From assembly GCF_900000175.1 (NCBI RefSeq), contig NZ_CWGJ01000011.1, forward strand, positions 364,556-428,555: a stretch of 64,000 nucleotides of DNA, written 5' to 3'. The stretch's first letter is position 1, and every line of letters starts with the position of its first letter. The notes beneath the pieces were generated by a model. That model did not search any database. It worked only from the letters and a program-made list of their open reading frames with translations, and had not been told where the DNA came from. The translations under genes and the position numbers were made by a program. This DNA is from Estrella lausannensis. Its GTDB lineage: Bacteria; Chlamydiota; Chlamydiia; Chlamydiales; Criblamydiaceae. Below, piece after piece: positions 43,622 to 51,974 of this stretch.

Positions 43622-44485
43622 TCAAATTTCGAGACCCTGGCGGTCTATTTCATTTATAGAAGTGTTGATCGCGTCTATGACCGTCTTCATGTCTTCTGGC
43701 AGATTAAGCTCTCTTGCCATATCACCAAGTCCTTGGATATGTGCATTCCACAACTTTTGGAGAGCTTTGTGGCCGGATTCATCGAACTGAATCGCTTGCA
43801 AAACAGTCCCTCGATTATCGAACGTCTTTTTCACACTCGCACGCAATGTCTCGGAACTATGCAAGCTTTTATCCCGGAGCAGCAGCAGCAGATCATGAAA
43901 GTCTTTCATTCGACTATTTCGAGACCCCTTGGAAAGTACTGTCTCCAGTTTTTCTGCAAAAATCGTTTCGATCGGATAAACTAAAAGAGAAATCGATTCT
44001 TCAAAAAACGGTTTTCCTCGGTATTCAAAAAGCCGAATTTCGCGGTTCGTAGGTTCTACGACATCGCCCACGCCCACATCCACATGAATTTTATCTTTCA
44101 TCTTGGCAAAGGAAGCCTTGATAATAGTCCGGTATCCAGGATATTCCATATGGGGCTGAGAAAGCACCTCCATGCTATCGAAAGAAAAAGTGAAGCCATC
44201 GTTCGACGACATCGCAGCAATCTCTTCAAACACTTCTTGAAGCTCTTTCGATTCGGCATTCATACGATTCAAAAGGAAGTCGAGATCTACAGTTTCCCTT
44301 CCTATTTTCATCATGTAGGAAAGTAGAAATCCGCCTTTAAATATGAATTTATTGACATGGGAGGAGCGTGCCAGTCGTGCTAAAAACCTCTCTAGAAGAA
44401 GCTGCTTCCAGCAAGCATTGAAAGGCATTTCCTTATCTTTGGCAATGATTTGGAGTCTGTCTTTTAGGGCTTGTTCGTTTATCAT
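43622..44485 (-). CDS. abiEii: AbiEii-type nucleotidyltransferase toxin
   Basis: A 287-residue toxin of the type IV AbiE system. FKGGFLLSYM and RETVDLDFLL are the conserved nucleotidyltransferase motifs (KGG..L and T.DLDF), and later MKDFHDLLLL matches the family's KDxxD-type motif. Family toxins modify tRNA with nucleotides and stop growth or abort phage infection. The ATG overlaps the end of the antitoxin gene by four bases. A toxin-antitoxin pair is notable in an intracellular bacterium. Confidence 0.88.
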   Translation of the reverse strand: MINEQALKDRLQIIAKDKEMPFNACWKQLLLERFLARLARSSHVNKFIFKGGFLLSYMMKIGRETVDLDFLLNRMNAESKELQEVFEEIAAMSSNDGFTFSFDSMEVLSQPHMEYPGYRTIIKASFAKMKDKIHVDVGVGDVVEPTNREIRLFEYRGKPFFEESISLLVYPIETIFAEKLETVLSKGSRNSRMKDFHDLLLLLRDKSLHSSETLRASVKKTFDNRGTVLQAIQFDESGHKALQKLWNAHIQGLGDMARELNLPEDMKTVIDAINTSINEIDRQGLEI

Positions 44486-45078
44486 GTCGTCATGCTCAGT
44501 AAATAAGGTGAAATGTCGAATTGAAGCTTTTTCGCATAGGATTCAAGCTTTCTTAGGTCAGTGCGGTTTTTTCCGCCTATGGCTAATGCCGCCTTTAATG
44601 CTTTAATGGCTGTTTCTCGACTCAGGAGGCGAAATGCATCTATGATCGTCCTTTCCCGGTCAAATATTGGAACACGAGTGCCTTCTAGTTCGATTTCCGT
44701 TTTACCTAAATCGAGGTCTCGAAAGCGAACGATTTTAATTTGACGGTTACTTCGAACTGAAGTTCCATGGCGAATTCCGATCCAATGCTGCCGCGGGATC
44801 TCTTCCGTTAAATCGTAAACGGCCAGAGCTGAGATTAGACATATCACTCCGCCATGAATAGAATGAGCCGCTTCGATCAGATCTGCCCAGCGGAAGGCTT
44901 CAGGATTCTGATAGTCAGCCGCTTGATAGACTCCATGACGAATTCTCCTTAGCTGTCCGGTTTTAGCATAGTAACTTAAAACGGCCGCGGGAACACCTAA
45001 GTTTTTTGCCTCTTGTGTTGTAAAAGAGGGCTTGGTCAGCAGTGGCGTAAGGCGGATTAGACAGGCTTTGGGTCTCAT
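44482..45078 (-). CDS. abiEi: AbiEi-type antitoxin/transcriptional repressor
   Basis: A 198-residue AbiEi antitoxin. The N-terminal winged helix (FTTQEAKNLGVPAAVLSYYAKTG, then LRRIRHGVYQ) binds DNA, and the C-terminal part (RHGTSVRS, VPIFDRERTIIDAFR) is the antitoxin domain. AAGGATATAACCT lies before the ATG. An inverted repeat 16 bases upstream is the likely operator for autorepression. Confidence 0.88.
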   Translation of the reverse strand: MRPKACLIRLTPLLTKPSFTTQEAKNLGVPAAVLSYYAKTGQLRRIRHGVYQAADYQNPEAFRWADLIEAAHSIHGGVICLISALAVYDLTEEIPRQHWIGIRHGTSVRSNRQIKIVRFRDLDLGKTEIELEGTRVPIFDRERTIIDAFRLLSRETAIKALKAALAIGGKNRTDLRKLESYAKKLQFDISPYLLSMTT

Positions 45079-45093
45079 AGGTTATATCCTTTT

Positions 45094-45150
45094 TTTTAAC
45101 TTAACAAATACACCCAAAGAGGTCAAATGGGTTTTAATTTTAAGTTAAAA
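45094..45150. promoter_or_regulatory. Candidate AbiEi operator (inverted repeats)
   Basis: TTTTAACTTAA at 45094-45104 and TTAAGTTAAAA at 45140-45150 are perfect inverse copies 35 bases apart, directly upstream of the antitoxin start at 45078. AbiEi antitoxins are known to repress their own promoter by binding inverted repeats. Confidence 0.5.
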
Positions 45151-45199
45151 GTTGGATTGGGCAGGAAGACTTTTGACTTGTGTACAGATACTCTCTTAA

Positions 45200-45272
45200 G
45201 TGACTTGTAATCTTTCAATTACGAGAACTTTTTCTTTTGTCCAAAACCAAATTTTGAGACACTTTCACTATA
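45200..45272. repeat. Right half of the dispersed element
   Basis: GTGACTTGTAATCTTTCAAT and the end CCAAATTTTGAGACACTTTC match the right half of the 11375-11537 element. The left half is missing. It separates the AbiE promoter region from the APH-type gene. Confidence 0.65.
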
Positions 45273-45310
45273 ATTTGCGGCTAAAAGAGCTGCATGTAAC
45301 GAGTGTAGTC

Positions 45311-46306
45311 ATGGCAGAGATCACCCAACTTCTTATTCACTGGTTAAGAGCGTTTTACTTAATCGAAATTACAACGCTGGAGCCCCTTGCGCTTGGGGCA
45401 GACGCAAACGCAGCTGTATACAAAGCAAAGAGCGTGGACACCCAAGTCTACTTTGTCAAAGTCCGGCAAGGGCCGCCTGCCGAAGCCCCTATTGAGGTCA
45501 TCACGCTTTTGCAAAACGAGGGAATAAAGGAGCTTATCTCTCCCATCAAGACTCGTGAGGGCCACCAAACCCTGCACGTCGAAAACTTGATGCTGACTGT
45601 CTACCCTTTTGTTGAAGGGGAAAACGGCTTCACCCGCACCTTAACGGATGAGCAGTGGATCCTGTTTGGTAAAGCCCTCAGAAAAATCCATGAAATCCCG
45701 ATGCCAAAAGCTGTAGAACAGCGCATCCGTAGAGAGAGTTTTTCTACGAAGTGGCGCGATTCCGTTCGCTCGATTATGAGCGCCATTGAGGGAGACTGTG
45801 ATGAGATCGGAGCGAAATTCTCTGCTTACCTTAAAGAGCATGCTGGCACTATCGCCGACTTGGTCAGCCGCAGCGAAAAGCTTAGCAAGAAAATTAAAGG
45901 TCAGTCATTTCCTTTTGTACTGTGCCACTCTGACATCCATGCAGGGAACCTCCTGCTCACGAACGAGGGCGGCCTTTTCCTCATCGACTGGGATGATCCC
46001 CTCATGGCTCCGAGAGAGCGTGATCTGATGTTTATAGGGGGAGGTGTCGGAAACGTGTGGAATAACTCGCGCGAAGAGACGCTTTTCTATCAAGGGTATG
46101 GCGAAACGGAATTAAACCCCGCCCTTTTGGCCTATTACCGGCATGAGAGAATCCTTGAAGATATTGTTGATTTTGCCGAAGGAATCCTCTTGAACAACAG
46201 CAGCCTCGAGGACAAAAACGAGATGTACGGACACTTCCTCGGCATGTTTGAACCGAACGGCGTGGTGGATATTGCGCTGCAGGCAGACGAAGCTATTGTT
46301 GAGTAG
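45311..46306 (+). CDS. Aminoglycoside phosphotransferase-family kinase
   Basis: A 331-residue kinase of the APH/choline kinase type. VLCHSDIHAGNLLL is the catalytic loop with the Asp base, FLIDWDDPLMAPRERDL carries the metal-binding Asp, and FVKV near the start holds the ATP lysine. The layout resembles spectinomycin phosphotransferase APH(9). The start at 45311 is used because upstream in-frame sequence lies within the element remnant. Resistance or small-molecule phosphorylation cannot be told apart. Confidence 0.8.
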   Translation: MAEITQLLIHWLRAFYLIEITTLEPLALGADANAAVYKAKSVDTQVYFVKVRQGPPAEAPIEVITLLQNEGIKELISPIKTREGHQTLHVENLMLTVYPFVEGENGFTRTLTDEQWILFGKALRKIHEIPMPKAVEQRIRRESFSTKWRDSVRSIMSAIEGDCDEIGAKFSAYLKEHAGTIADLVSRSEKLSKKIKGQSFPFVLCHSDIHAGNLLLTNEGGLFLIDWDDPLMAPRERDLMFIGGGVGNVWNNSREETLFYQGYGETELNPALLAYYRHERILEDIVDFAEGILLNNSSLEDKNEMYGHFLGMFEPNGVVDIALQADEAIVE

Positions 46307-46357
46307 TGTCTACTAGAGGTTTGTTCTGTATGGGTAATTTTATCGGGTGTAGAGTGT

Positions 46358-46439
46358 GGGGGTGGCTGGATTCGAACCAGCGTAGACATAAGTCGACGGA
46401 TTTACAGTCCGTTGCAATTGGCCGCTATGCGACACCCCC
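46358..46439 (-). tRNA. tRNA-Tyr (GTA)
   Basis: Reads on the minus strand with acceptor GGGGGTG/CACCCCC, a long variable arm as expected for Tyr, anticodon GTA in ACTGTAAAT, and T-arm GCTGG TTCGAAT CCAGC. The CCA end is not encoded. It follows tRNA-Thr by 14 bases on the same strand. Confidence 0.93.
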
Positions 46440-46453
46440 CTCTTAACGAGGAT

Positions 46454-46526
46454 TGCTGGCAGTAGGACTTGAACCCACAACCGCCTGATTACAAGTCAGG
46501 TGCTCTACCAGTTGAGCTATACCAGC
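46454..46526 (-). tRNA. tRNA-Thr (TGT)
   Basis: Minus strand, 73 bases, acceptor GCTGGTA/TGCCAGC, anticodon TGT in CTTGTAATC, D-arm AGCTCAACTGGTAGAGC and T-arm with GGTTCAAGTCC. CCA is not encoded. Probably co-transcribed with tRNA-Tyr. Confidence 0.93.
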
Positions 46527-46698
46527 GTATGTTGGATGCGCTAAGTTATAGCAAATCGCCTTATTTAGTCACAACAAAAACGAGACACCCATCGTTTTTT
46601 TTTCGTGGATCCATCAAGCTGGGGTCGACAGCCCATTGCCAAGTTGACGGAAAGAAAAACGAATTGTAAAATACACCAACATTTAAAGTATTGTATCT

Positions 46699-48408
46699 AT
46701 GAATTTTACAATCTCCTCCTGGACTCCCAATAACCTGAAAGCCGATGCGCACGATGCGAAGCCCTCTCCTGACGAGCTCTCTCATTGCTCTGACCGACTT
46801 CTATCACTTAACGCAGTTCCGCTCTCCAACCAGGCTTACCTTGCCTCCAGAGTGCTCCTTGGATCTTGGAACAACAAGCATTTCTTTGCCGAAGGAGAAG
46901 AAGTCCGAGCTAAAATTGGCCAGTGTTATTTCTCTGCCATCGATTTTCTTCTTAGTAAACATCGCCTCGTGGGAGTGCTCACAGGGGCAGTGCTAGGGAA
47001 GCGCTCGAAAAAAAAGTATAACCCATCGAATTCCCCCTCCCTTTATTCTTTAGGTGAAGTCATACGAAGGCAGCGCGTCCGGCTGGAGTCGGGAGATTGC
47101 TCTCTCTGTTTTGCAACCTTTGCGCGGATTATGTTCCAAAACGAAAGAATTCTCATCACTACTATACAGGGTAAGGAAACCGATGGAACTCATTTTCTCT
47201 TAACTGCGTCCAGTAAGATATCGCACATCCAGCGGTTCCACTGGAGAGTTTCCAACGTTGACGACACCCGCTTTCTTCCGTTGATTTTAAGCGCAATACC
47301 CGATTCGGCGATTTACTTCACTGCGTGGTCAATAAAAAAGGAGCGCATTGCAAAGACATTAAACAAGCTTCCCCTCGCCGCGGCAAGAAAAGTAACCAGT
47401 GTATCTCGACTACCGCAGTGGACCATCGGAGTCTGGGTACAGGTCAACCTTCAGTTTCCAAATCGCCCCCTCCCCTCACCTACCGTCAAAGGGCCCCTTC
47501 GTCAAATACCCCTTTTGGCCCGCATCGACCACTGGATAAAGAACTCGTTCACCGAAATACTGCCCCATGGCCTGCAGCTGCAAGCATTGCACCAAACTCA
47601 AGTGCCCCTTCAAGAAATCTTAGACGTCACGACAACCCCTGATAGCCTTCTCTCACATTGCAAGATCAACGCACTCGGACTTGCCGCGCGCATCTCTGGG
47701 CCGATGACCGTCCATCAGTACAGCGAAAATGCAGCGATAAGTAAATTTTCGGTCTTTGAAGAGGAGCTGAAAGCTTTTGGCGCGTGGATTTTGAGTGCGC
47801 GGAATCAAGAAAGAGCCGCCCTCTCCCTTTTCTACCTGAAGGCGGCTTGTCTGAAAAGGAATGAGGGCAGCGCCTCTTTTTATGGAAGCCATCTCTTCCT
47901 GATCCTGATGACCAATCGTGCAAGAAGAAACGGTGAAGCGTCCGTTGCCTATAACGTCTATGGCTCCTATCTTGGCAACTACCGCATCAAACAACTTAAA
48001 AAATCCTTGTCGGTCGGAGAATCGTCTCTTAGCGAATACGAATTCAGTAAACTTGTTTTAACTCCCCTGAGAACCATTCTCTCCGGCAAGGAGTGGACTG
48101 CTCAGCACGACGACAGCTACTTTAGCCTCTTCTCTGTCAGAAAACCGAAGATGCTCCATCACGAATTCCAGCTCGATGCCGAAACCAACTCTCCGGTTGA
48201 ATCGATGCCTTTTAAAGCGACCATTATCCCCTTTAAGGCGAAGGGGAGGGCAGAGATCGTCAATGAAGAGAGGCGGTGGAACAGCTTAAACTCCCGGCTC
48301 CCTGTCGCCTTTTATGCCATGGAGACATATGATCACCTATTTCCAAACCGTTGCGAGGCCCACCTGATCCGATTGAGAGACGTTCAGACCAAAATCCGCA
48401 TCGGCTAA
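46699..48408 (+). CDS. Large orphan protein of unknown function
   Basis: A 569-residue protein that I do not recognise. It has no signal peptide and no clear membrane segment. It contains a basic patch (LGKRSKKKYN, residues about 99-108), a mid-region rich in hydrophobic/beta-like stretches and a cysteine-containing SLCFATFARIMF segment. The ribosome binding site is weak. Its size, lack of motifs and the following orphans are typical of lineage-specific effectors, which is inference. Confidence 0.6.
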   Translation: MNFTISSWTPNNLKADAHDAKPSPDELSHCSDRLLSLNAVPLSNQAYLASRVLLGSWNNKHFFAEGEEVRAKIGQCYFSAIDFLLSKHRLVGVLTGAVLGKRSKKKYNPSNSPSLYSLGEVIRRQRVRLESGDCSLCFATFARIMFQNERILITTIQGKETDGTHFLLTASSKISHIQRFHWRVSNVDDTRFLPLILSAIPDSAIYFTAWSIKKERIAKTLNKLPLAAARKVTSVSRLPQWTIGVWVQVNLQFPNRPLPSPTVKGPLRQIPLLARIDHWIKNSFTEILPHGLQLQALHQTQVPLQEILDVTTTPDSLLSHCKINALGLAARISGPMTVHQYSENAAISKFSVFEEELKAFGAWILSARNQERAALSLFYLKAACLKRNEGSASFYGSHLFLILMTNRARRNGEASVAYNVYGSYLGNYRIKQLKKSLSVGESSLSEYEFSKLVLTPLRTILSGKEWTAQHDDSYFSLFSVRKPKMLHHEFQLDAETNSPVESMPFKATIIPFKAKGRAEIVNEERRWNSLNSRLPVAFYAMETYDHLFPNRCEAHLIRLRDVQTKIRIG

Positions 48409-48425
48409 CAGTTTCTTAGAGGCTG

Positions 48426-48556
48426 TATACCGAAACTCTTTGGCTTTGAGACATTGCAATTCGGCTCATATTTCTAATATCGGGCAACTTGCAATGGTTC
48501 AATCGTGGGGAGCTATCTTTTTGCCGACAACCAAACTTTCTAGCAATTTCGACATA
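48426..48556. mobile_element. Decayed copy of the dispersed inverted-repeat element
   Basis: Begins TATACCGAAACTC and ends with a degenerate inverse end (CCAAACTTTCTAGCAATTTC GACATA). The inside (CATATTTCTAATAT, then CAACTTGCAATGGTTCAAT) resembles the complete copy at 11375-11537. It lies between two orphan genes, 18 bases after one stop and 20 before the next start. Confidence 0.6.
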
Positions 48557-48575
48557 ACGAAACGAGAAGCCACAC

Positions 48576-49463
48576 ATGATCCCGATTCAAAACAACGTCA
48601 TCCATCAAGTCAATCCCCTCTTGGAAAATCTCTATACTTTACGCGAGATGAAAACAATCGCCTCTATGATCCGAAGCGGATACCACCCCGGGGCAGACTC
48701 TGAAATTTTGGCCAGTGTCCTCTCCTCGTTGCAAAATCTCTTCCTTAATATTGGCCGGTGCGGAGAAAAAAACAGCCTGACCATAAGAAATCTGTGGATA
48801 CAGATAGCGTCGATGCGGCACGAAAAGCCGGAATCGCCTCTCGAAAAGCTCTCTGGCAAAATCGAACGAGCCATTCAGACCTGGATTCGTATGCAGCTAA
48901 GACCCGAAAGACGCCTTGATCATTACCTTCAGCAAAAGATCGCCACCCAGTCGACAGAACGGACCATCGACGACCTGCTTGAAAACGTCTTGGCGCAAGA
49001 GGAAATCATCCTGGCAGAGGAAGAGGAAGCCTTGTTTAAGGCAAGAGTATCCGCCTCCGTTCGGAGAAGATCCCCCTTCTGCTACGATTTTGCTTTCTAC
49101 AAACTCAATGAAGAGAGAGCGACTCCCTTTATAAGCGAAATGGCAAGCAATCAGTGGCCGCCGGAAATTTTCACACACACACATGAAGTTCTTAATGGAT
49201 GGGGCTATGACGCGCTTCACTCTTTAGTAGAAACGGCAGAAGGAGATCTGGCTGTCTATTTTAAGAGAGAGGGTACAAAGCTTGAAGCACGCCACTTTGG
49301 CGTCGTCAGCACAATGCAAGGAAGGATCCTGTCGAAGTGGGGAGAAGTCGAAGCGATTTTCGAGCATGACTTTGATAAAGTCCCGGCAGCCTATGGCGAT
49401 TTCGTTGCGTTTTTCAGAAAGACTAACCTATCCACGAGCGCACTTCGCTATGCAGCTCCTTAA
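48576..49463 (+). CDS. Orphan protein with charged helical region
   Basis: A 295-residue protein of unknown family. The first half is predicted mostly helical. A Glu-rich run (LAQEEIILAEEEEALF) precedes a basic turn (VRRRSPF) and a more globular C-terminal part (HEVLNGWGYDALHSLVETAEGDLAVYF). GAGAAG lies six bases before the ATG. Its end overlaps the convergent gene by 41 bases. Nothing suggests an enzyme. Confidence 0.55.
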   Translation: MIPIQNNVIHQVNPLLENLYTLREMKTIASMIRSGYHPGADSEILASVLSSLQNLFLNIGRCGEKNSLTIRNLWIQIASMRHEKPESPLEKLSGKIERAIQTWIRMQLRPERRLDHYLQQKIATQSTERTIDDLLENVLAQEEIILAEEEEALFKARVSASVRRRSPFCYDFAFYKLNEERATPFISEMASNQWPPEIFTHTHEVLNGWGYDALHSLVETAEGDLAVYFKREGTKLEARHFGVVSTMQGRILSKWGEVEAIFEHDFDKVPAAYGDFVAFFRKTNLSTSALRYAAP

Positions 49464-50886
49464 AGAGTGAGCGGAAAGCTTTTAGAACTTGCGAGGCTCC
49501 ACGCATTAACGAAACAAATCGCGCGCCGCTCTTTTTCACCGAGTTTTTGCAAAAAAGCCGGAACCTCTGCTGCCCGATGATCAGAACGCCCTTCAAAGCG
49601 GAGGCCAGACGTTTGGCTGTGTTGTACAATTCCAGGGCCCAAGCGGCCATTTTAAGAGCAAACCTTTCCACATGCTTGTAGAAGAAAAGAGCTACTCTTA
49701 GCACTCTTTCGAAGACGCGGCAGATATAGTGATAGGCATCGGCCAAAAAGGGTATCTCTTCGCGGATGAAGTCGCGCACCGGTCCTTTGAAAAAATGAAC
49801 TGCTCGTAGCACTCTTGCTTTGGCTTTGCCGGGTAGGCCACCGAAAAACTTCTTACTTCCTTGAAGGGCCGATCGCACTTTAGCCACAGCCCCTTTGATG
49901 GCTTGCCCCGATTTTTCCCTAAAACGCCTCCAGGCCGCTTTGCTAAACTCCACCGGCCGCGCTTTGAAATCAACGAACAGATTGATGACAGGAATCACAA
50001 CAGCGCTCGCAGCCTGCAAGACCCCCTGCCGCGCTTCTGCTAGGGCGCTACCGATTTTCTCGACTTGTGTTTTGACCTTTTTTAAAACGCTTTCCGGACT
50101 TGCCGTGATTTTAAAGGAAAACTCAGGTTTGTACTTCGTCACTTTTGCAAAAGCTTCCGTGAATGCAGCTGCGAAGGCTCCTAGCGCCTCGCGGGTTTTG
50201 ATGAGAGGAGTCTCGACTGCCTTTTTAGCGGCTTTAAATGAGTTGCCCAGCTCTTGCAGGCCCCCATTAATGCGCTTGAACAAGAGATGGGGTAGTTTGA
50301 CAATCTCCTGAAACTTCTTAACTGCTTCCCGCACCAGTTCTCCCCCCTTTTTGAAGGGGTAGAGCGCAGCCGCTTTCAGTAGATATAAAGGTTTCAGCAG
50401 GCCCTGTTTTAAGTAGGATAGGAATTCACCGGCCGACTTGCCAAGTTCTTTGATGACAAACTGGATCTTCCCAAAAGCATCGCGCAGCGGGTTGACGATA
50501 GCCTCAGCTACCCACGCCTTCAAATTTTCAGCTACCGATCCCGCAAATTTCATCCCCAGCACACTCAACTTCATCATTTGTGGCAAAAGGTTTACCATAA
50601 TCCACTTGGGCAGTCCGTAGAGCACGAAATAGGGAGGGAGGCAAATCGCCATGAATACAAAGCGTCCGGCGCGTCCGACCTGAACTTGACTGTCTTGGGC
50701 GGCGCGGTTATCTGTAGGAGCTACCTTGGGGGGAGTTAATCGATCATTCTTTTCCTGAGTTGTCTCGACGGTATCTTTGATGTTTTTTGTCGGATTTGCG
50801 AGCTTCTCGTCATTGCGCCGGGGCGTTCTGGAGACAGAAAACATATCAGAGGATTCGTACCTGGATATTGTATCGCCCTTCGGCAT
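49423..50886 (-). CDS. Basic, amphipathic-helix-rich orphan membrane protein
   Basis: A 487-residue protein of high positive charge. After a polar N-terminus, a hydrophobic stretch (FVFMAICLPPYFVLYGLPKW, residues about 76-95) could enter a membrane. The rest is a long series of amphipathic helices with Lys/Arg on one face and Phe/Leu/Ala on the other (for example VREAVKKFQEIVKLPHLLF). GGGAG lies five bases before the ATG. I recognise no family. Membrane or nucleic acid association is possible from charge alone. Confidence 0.6.
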   Translation of the reverse strand: MPKGDTISRYESSDMFSVSRTPRRNDEKLANPTKNIKDTVETTQEKNDRLTPPKVAPTDNRAAQDSQVQVGRAGRFVFMAICLPPYFVLYGLPKWIMVNLLPQMMKLSVLGMKFAGSVAENLKAWVAEAIVNPLRDAFGKIQFVIKELGKSAGEFLSYLKQGLLKPLYLLKAAALYPFKKGGELVREAVKKFQEIVKLPHLLFKRINGGLQELGNSFKAAKKAVETPLIKTREALGAFAAAFTEAFAKVTKYKPEFSFKITASPESVLKKVKTQVEKIGSALAEARQGVLQAASAVVIPVINLFVDFKARPVEFSKAAWRRFREKSGQAIKGAVAKVRSALQGSKKFFGGLPGKAKARVLRAVHFFKGPVRDFIREEIPFLADAYHYICRVFERVLRVALFFYKHVERFALKMAAWALELYNTAKRLASALKGVLIIGQQRFRLFCKNSVKKSGARFVSLMRGASQVLKAFRSLFKELHSEVRSWIG

Positions 50887-51049
50887 AAGATCTCCCTACC
50901 AACTATTTATAAACTTTCACTACAATAGTATATTATATTAATCATTTTTTTACAAGGATTGTGTAAAGAAATAACTTTAAACTATCCTAACCGGCTTTCC
51001 TCGCCTGCAAAAGGGCTCTGCCCCAGGAGATTTGACACAAAAACAATCC

Positions 51050-51078
51050 TTGCACATTTAAACTTTTATCGATATACT
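51050..51078 (+). promoter_or_regulatory. Predicted promoter of the small basic protein operon
   Basis: TTGCAC (51050-51055) and TATACT (51073-51078) with a 17-base spacer lie 28 bases before the first start. This is one of the best promoter matches in the window and fits a highly expressed unit. Confidence 0.7.
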
Positions 51079-51105
51079 CAACGCATTCGTTAATAGGAGT
51101 CAATA

Positions 51106-51279
51106 ATGGTTCGCATCAGCAAGCAAGCGCAAAAAAGAAATACATCCCCGAGACGCCCCAAACTCGCAAGGACCAAAACAGGTCCCAAAAAGGACAACCT
51201 TCCTAAAGGTTTCAAGCCTGTAGTCTCCGCTGTCGAAGGGGAAGCCGCAAAAAAAATGTTCATCCCAAAGATTAAATAA
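51106..51279 (+). CDS. Small basic protein (first of pair)
   Basis: A 57-residue, Lys/Arg-rich protein beginning MVRISKQAQKRNTSPRRPKL. AGGAG lies six bases upstream. It is followed after 12 bases by the second small basic protein. The pair, then YbeY and a CBS protein, matches the order that I recall in Chlamydia (CT421.1, CT421.2, then YbeY and a CBS-domain protein). Composition suggests binding to ribosomal RNA or DNA. Confidence 0.8.
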   Translation: MVRISKQAQKRNTSPRRPKLARTKTGPKKDNLPKGFKPVVSAVEGEAAKKMFIPKIK

Positions 51280-51291
51280 GGACGGAGTACA

Positions 51292-51453
51292 ATGTCTAGA
51301 CACCCAAGTTTTGGCAAATCCAATAAAGCCACAAAAAAACGCAATGTCCTCAAGAGATTTGAACGCATCGACGTGCTCAAGAAATTAGGACGTTGGGAAG
51401 AGGGAAAAAATAGCCGTGTCACCGGCCTTCCAAAAACCCCTGTTCTCCAGTAA
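51292..51453 (+). CDS. Chlamydial/verrucomicrobial small basic protein
   Basis: A 53-residue basic protein beginning MSRHPSFGKSNKATKKRNVL and ending in TGLPKTPVLQ, characteristic of a family known (TIGR04137-type, by memory) only from Chlamydiae and Verrucomicrobia. GGAG lies just upstream. It is the best lineage marker in the window. Its role is unknown; ribosome association is suspected from charge and gene neighbourhood. Confidence 0.85.
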   Translation: MSRHPSFGKSNKATKKRNVLKRFERIDVLKKLGRWEEGKNSRVTGLPKTPVLQ

Positions 51454-51461
51454 GCCATCAC

Positions 51462-51486
51462 TCCACCGTCGTCGCAAGGCGGTGGA
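51462..51486 (+). terminator. Hairpin between small basic proteins and ybeY
   Basis: TCCACCG (51462-51468) pairs with CGGTGGA (51480-51486) around an 11-base loop, without a T-run. It could reduce read-through into ybeY. Confidence 0.5.
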
Positions 51487-51495
51487 ACATTTCCT

Positions 51496-51969
51496 GTGAA
51501 AGTATTCATCACCAACAGTCAAAAAGATTTAGCTATCGATAGAGCCCAAGTGCGCAACTTGGTTCTCACCTTCTTCGCTCGGCGGAAAATTACCTTTTCG
51601 GAAATCACCGTCCACTTCGTCACCGACAAAAAGATGCGTGCCATGCACGCCGAATTTTTCGACGACCCCTCCCCCACTGACTGCATGACCTTCCCGGTAG
51701 ACCCTATCGTCAAAGGGCAAAGCGACTTAGTGCTCGGGGACATTGTTGTCTGCCCCAAGACCGCGCTTGTTTTTTCCGAGAAAAGAGGCAAAGAGGTCTA
51801 TCAGGAACTTACCCTCTATATCATCCATGCGCTTTTGCATCTATTGGGCTATGATGATATAAACAAAAAGGACCGCAGCCTGATGAGAAGAAAAGAGAGA
51901 GAAGAGATGGCTTATCTAAAAGAAGTGAACGCATGGCTCTCTCCTAAAGAAACTGTCACAAGGAGCTAA
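51496..51969 (+). CDS. ybeY: rRNA maturation endoribonuclease YbeY
   Basis: A 157-residue protein of the YbeY family, a metal-dependent RNase for 16S rRNA 3'-end processing and ribosome quality control. ITVHFVTDKKMRAMHAEFF and PTDCMTFPVD are typical. The metal site reads HALLHLLGYDDINKKD: two of the usual three histidines are present, and the third (normally after GYD) is Asp. The GTG start at 51496 has a weak site. It is followed by a CBS-domain gene after six bases. Confidence 0.88.
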   Translation: MKVFITNSQKDLAIDRAQVRNLVLTFFARRKITFSEITVHFVTDKKMRAMHAEFFDDPSPTDCMTFPVDPIVKGQSDLVLGDIVVCPKTALVFSEKRGKEVYQELTLYIIHALLHLLGYDDINKKDRSLMRRKEREEMAYLKEVNAWLSPKETVTRS

Positions 51970-51974
51970 ACCAG

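Noticed and set aside
46358-46526. tRNA pair as an integration site for the following orphans
   Set aside because: I found no integrase and no direct repeat of a tRNA 3' end downstream within the window.
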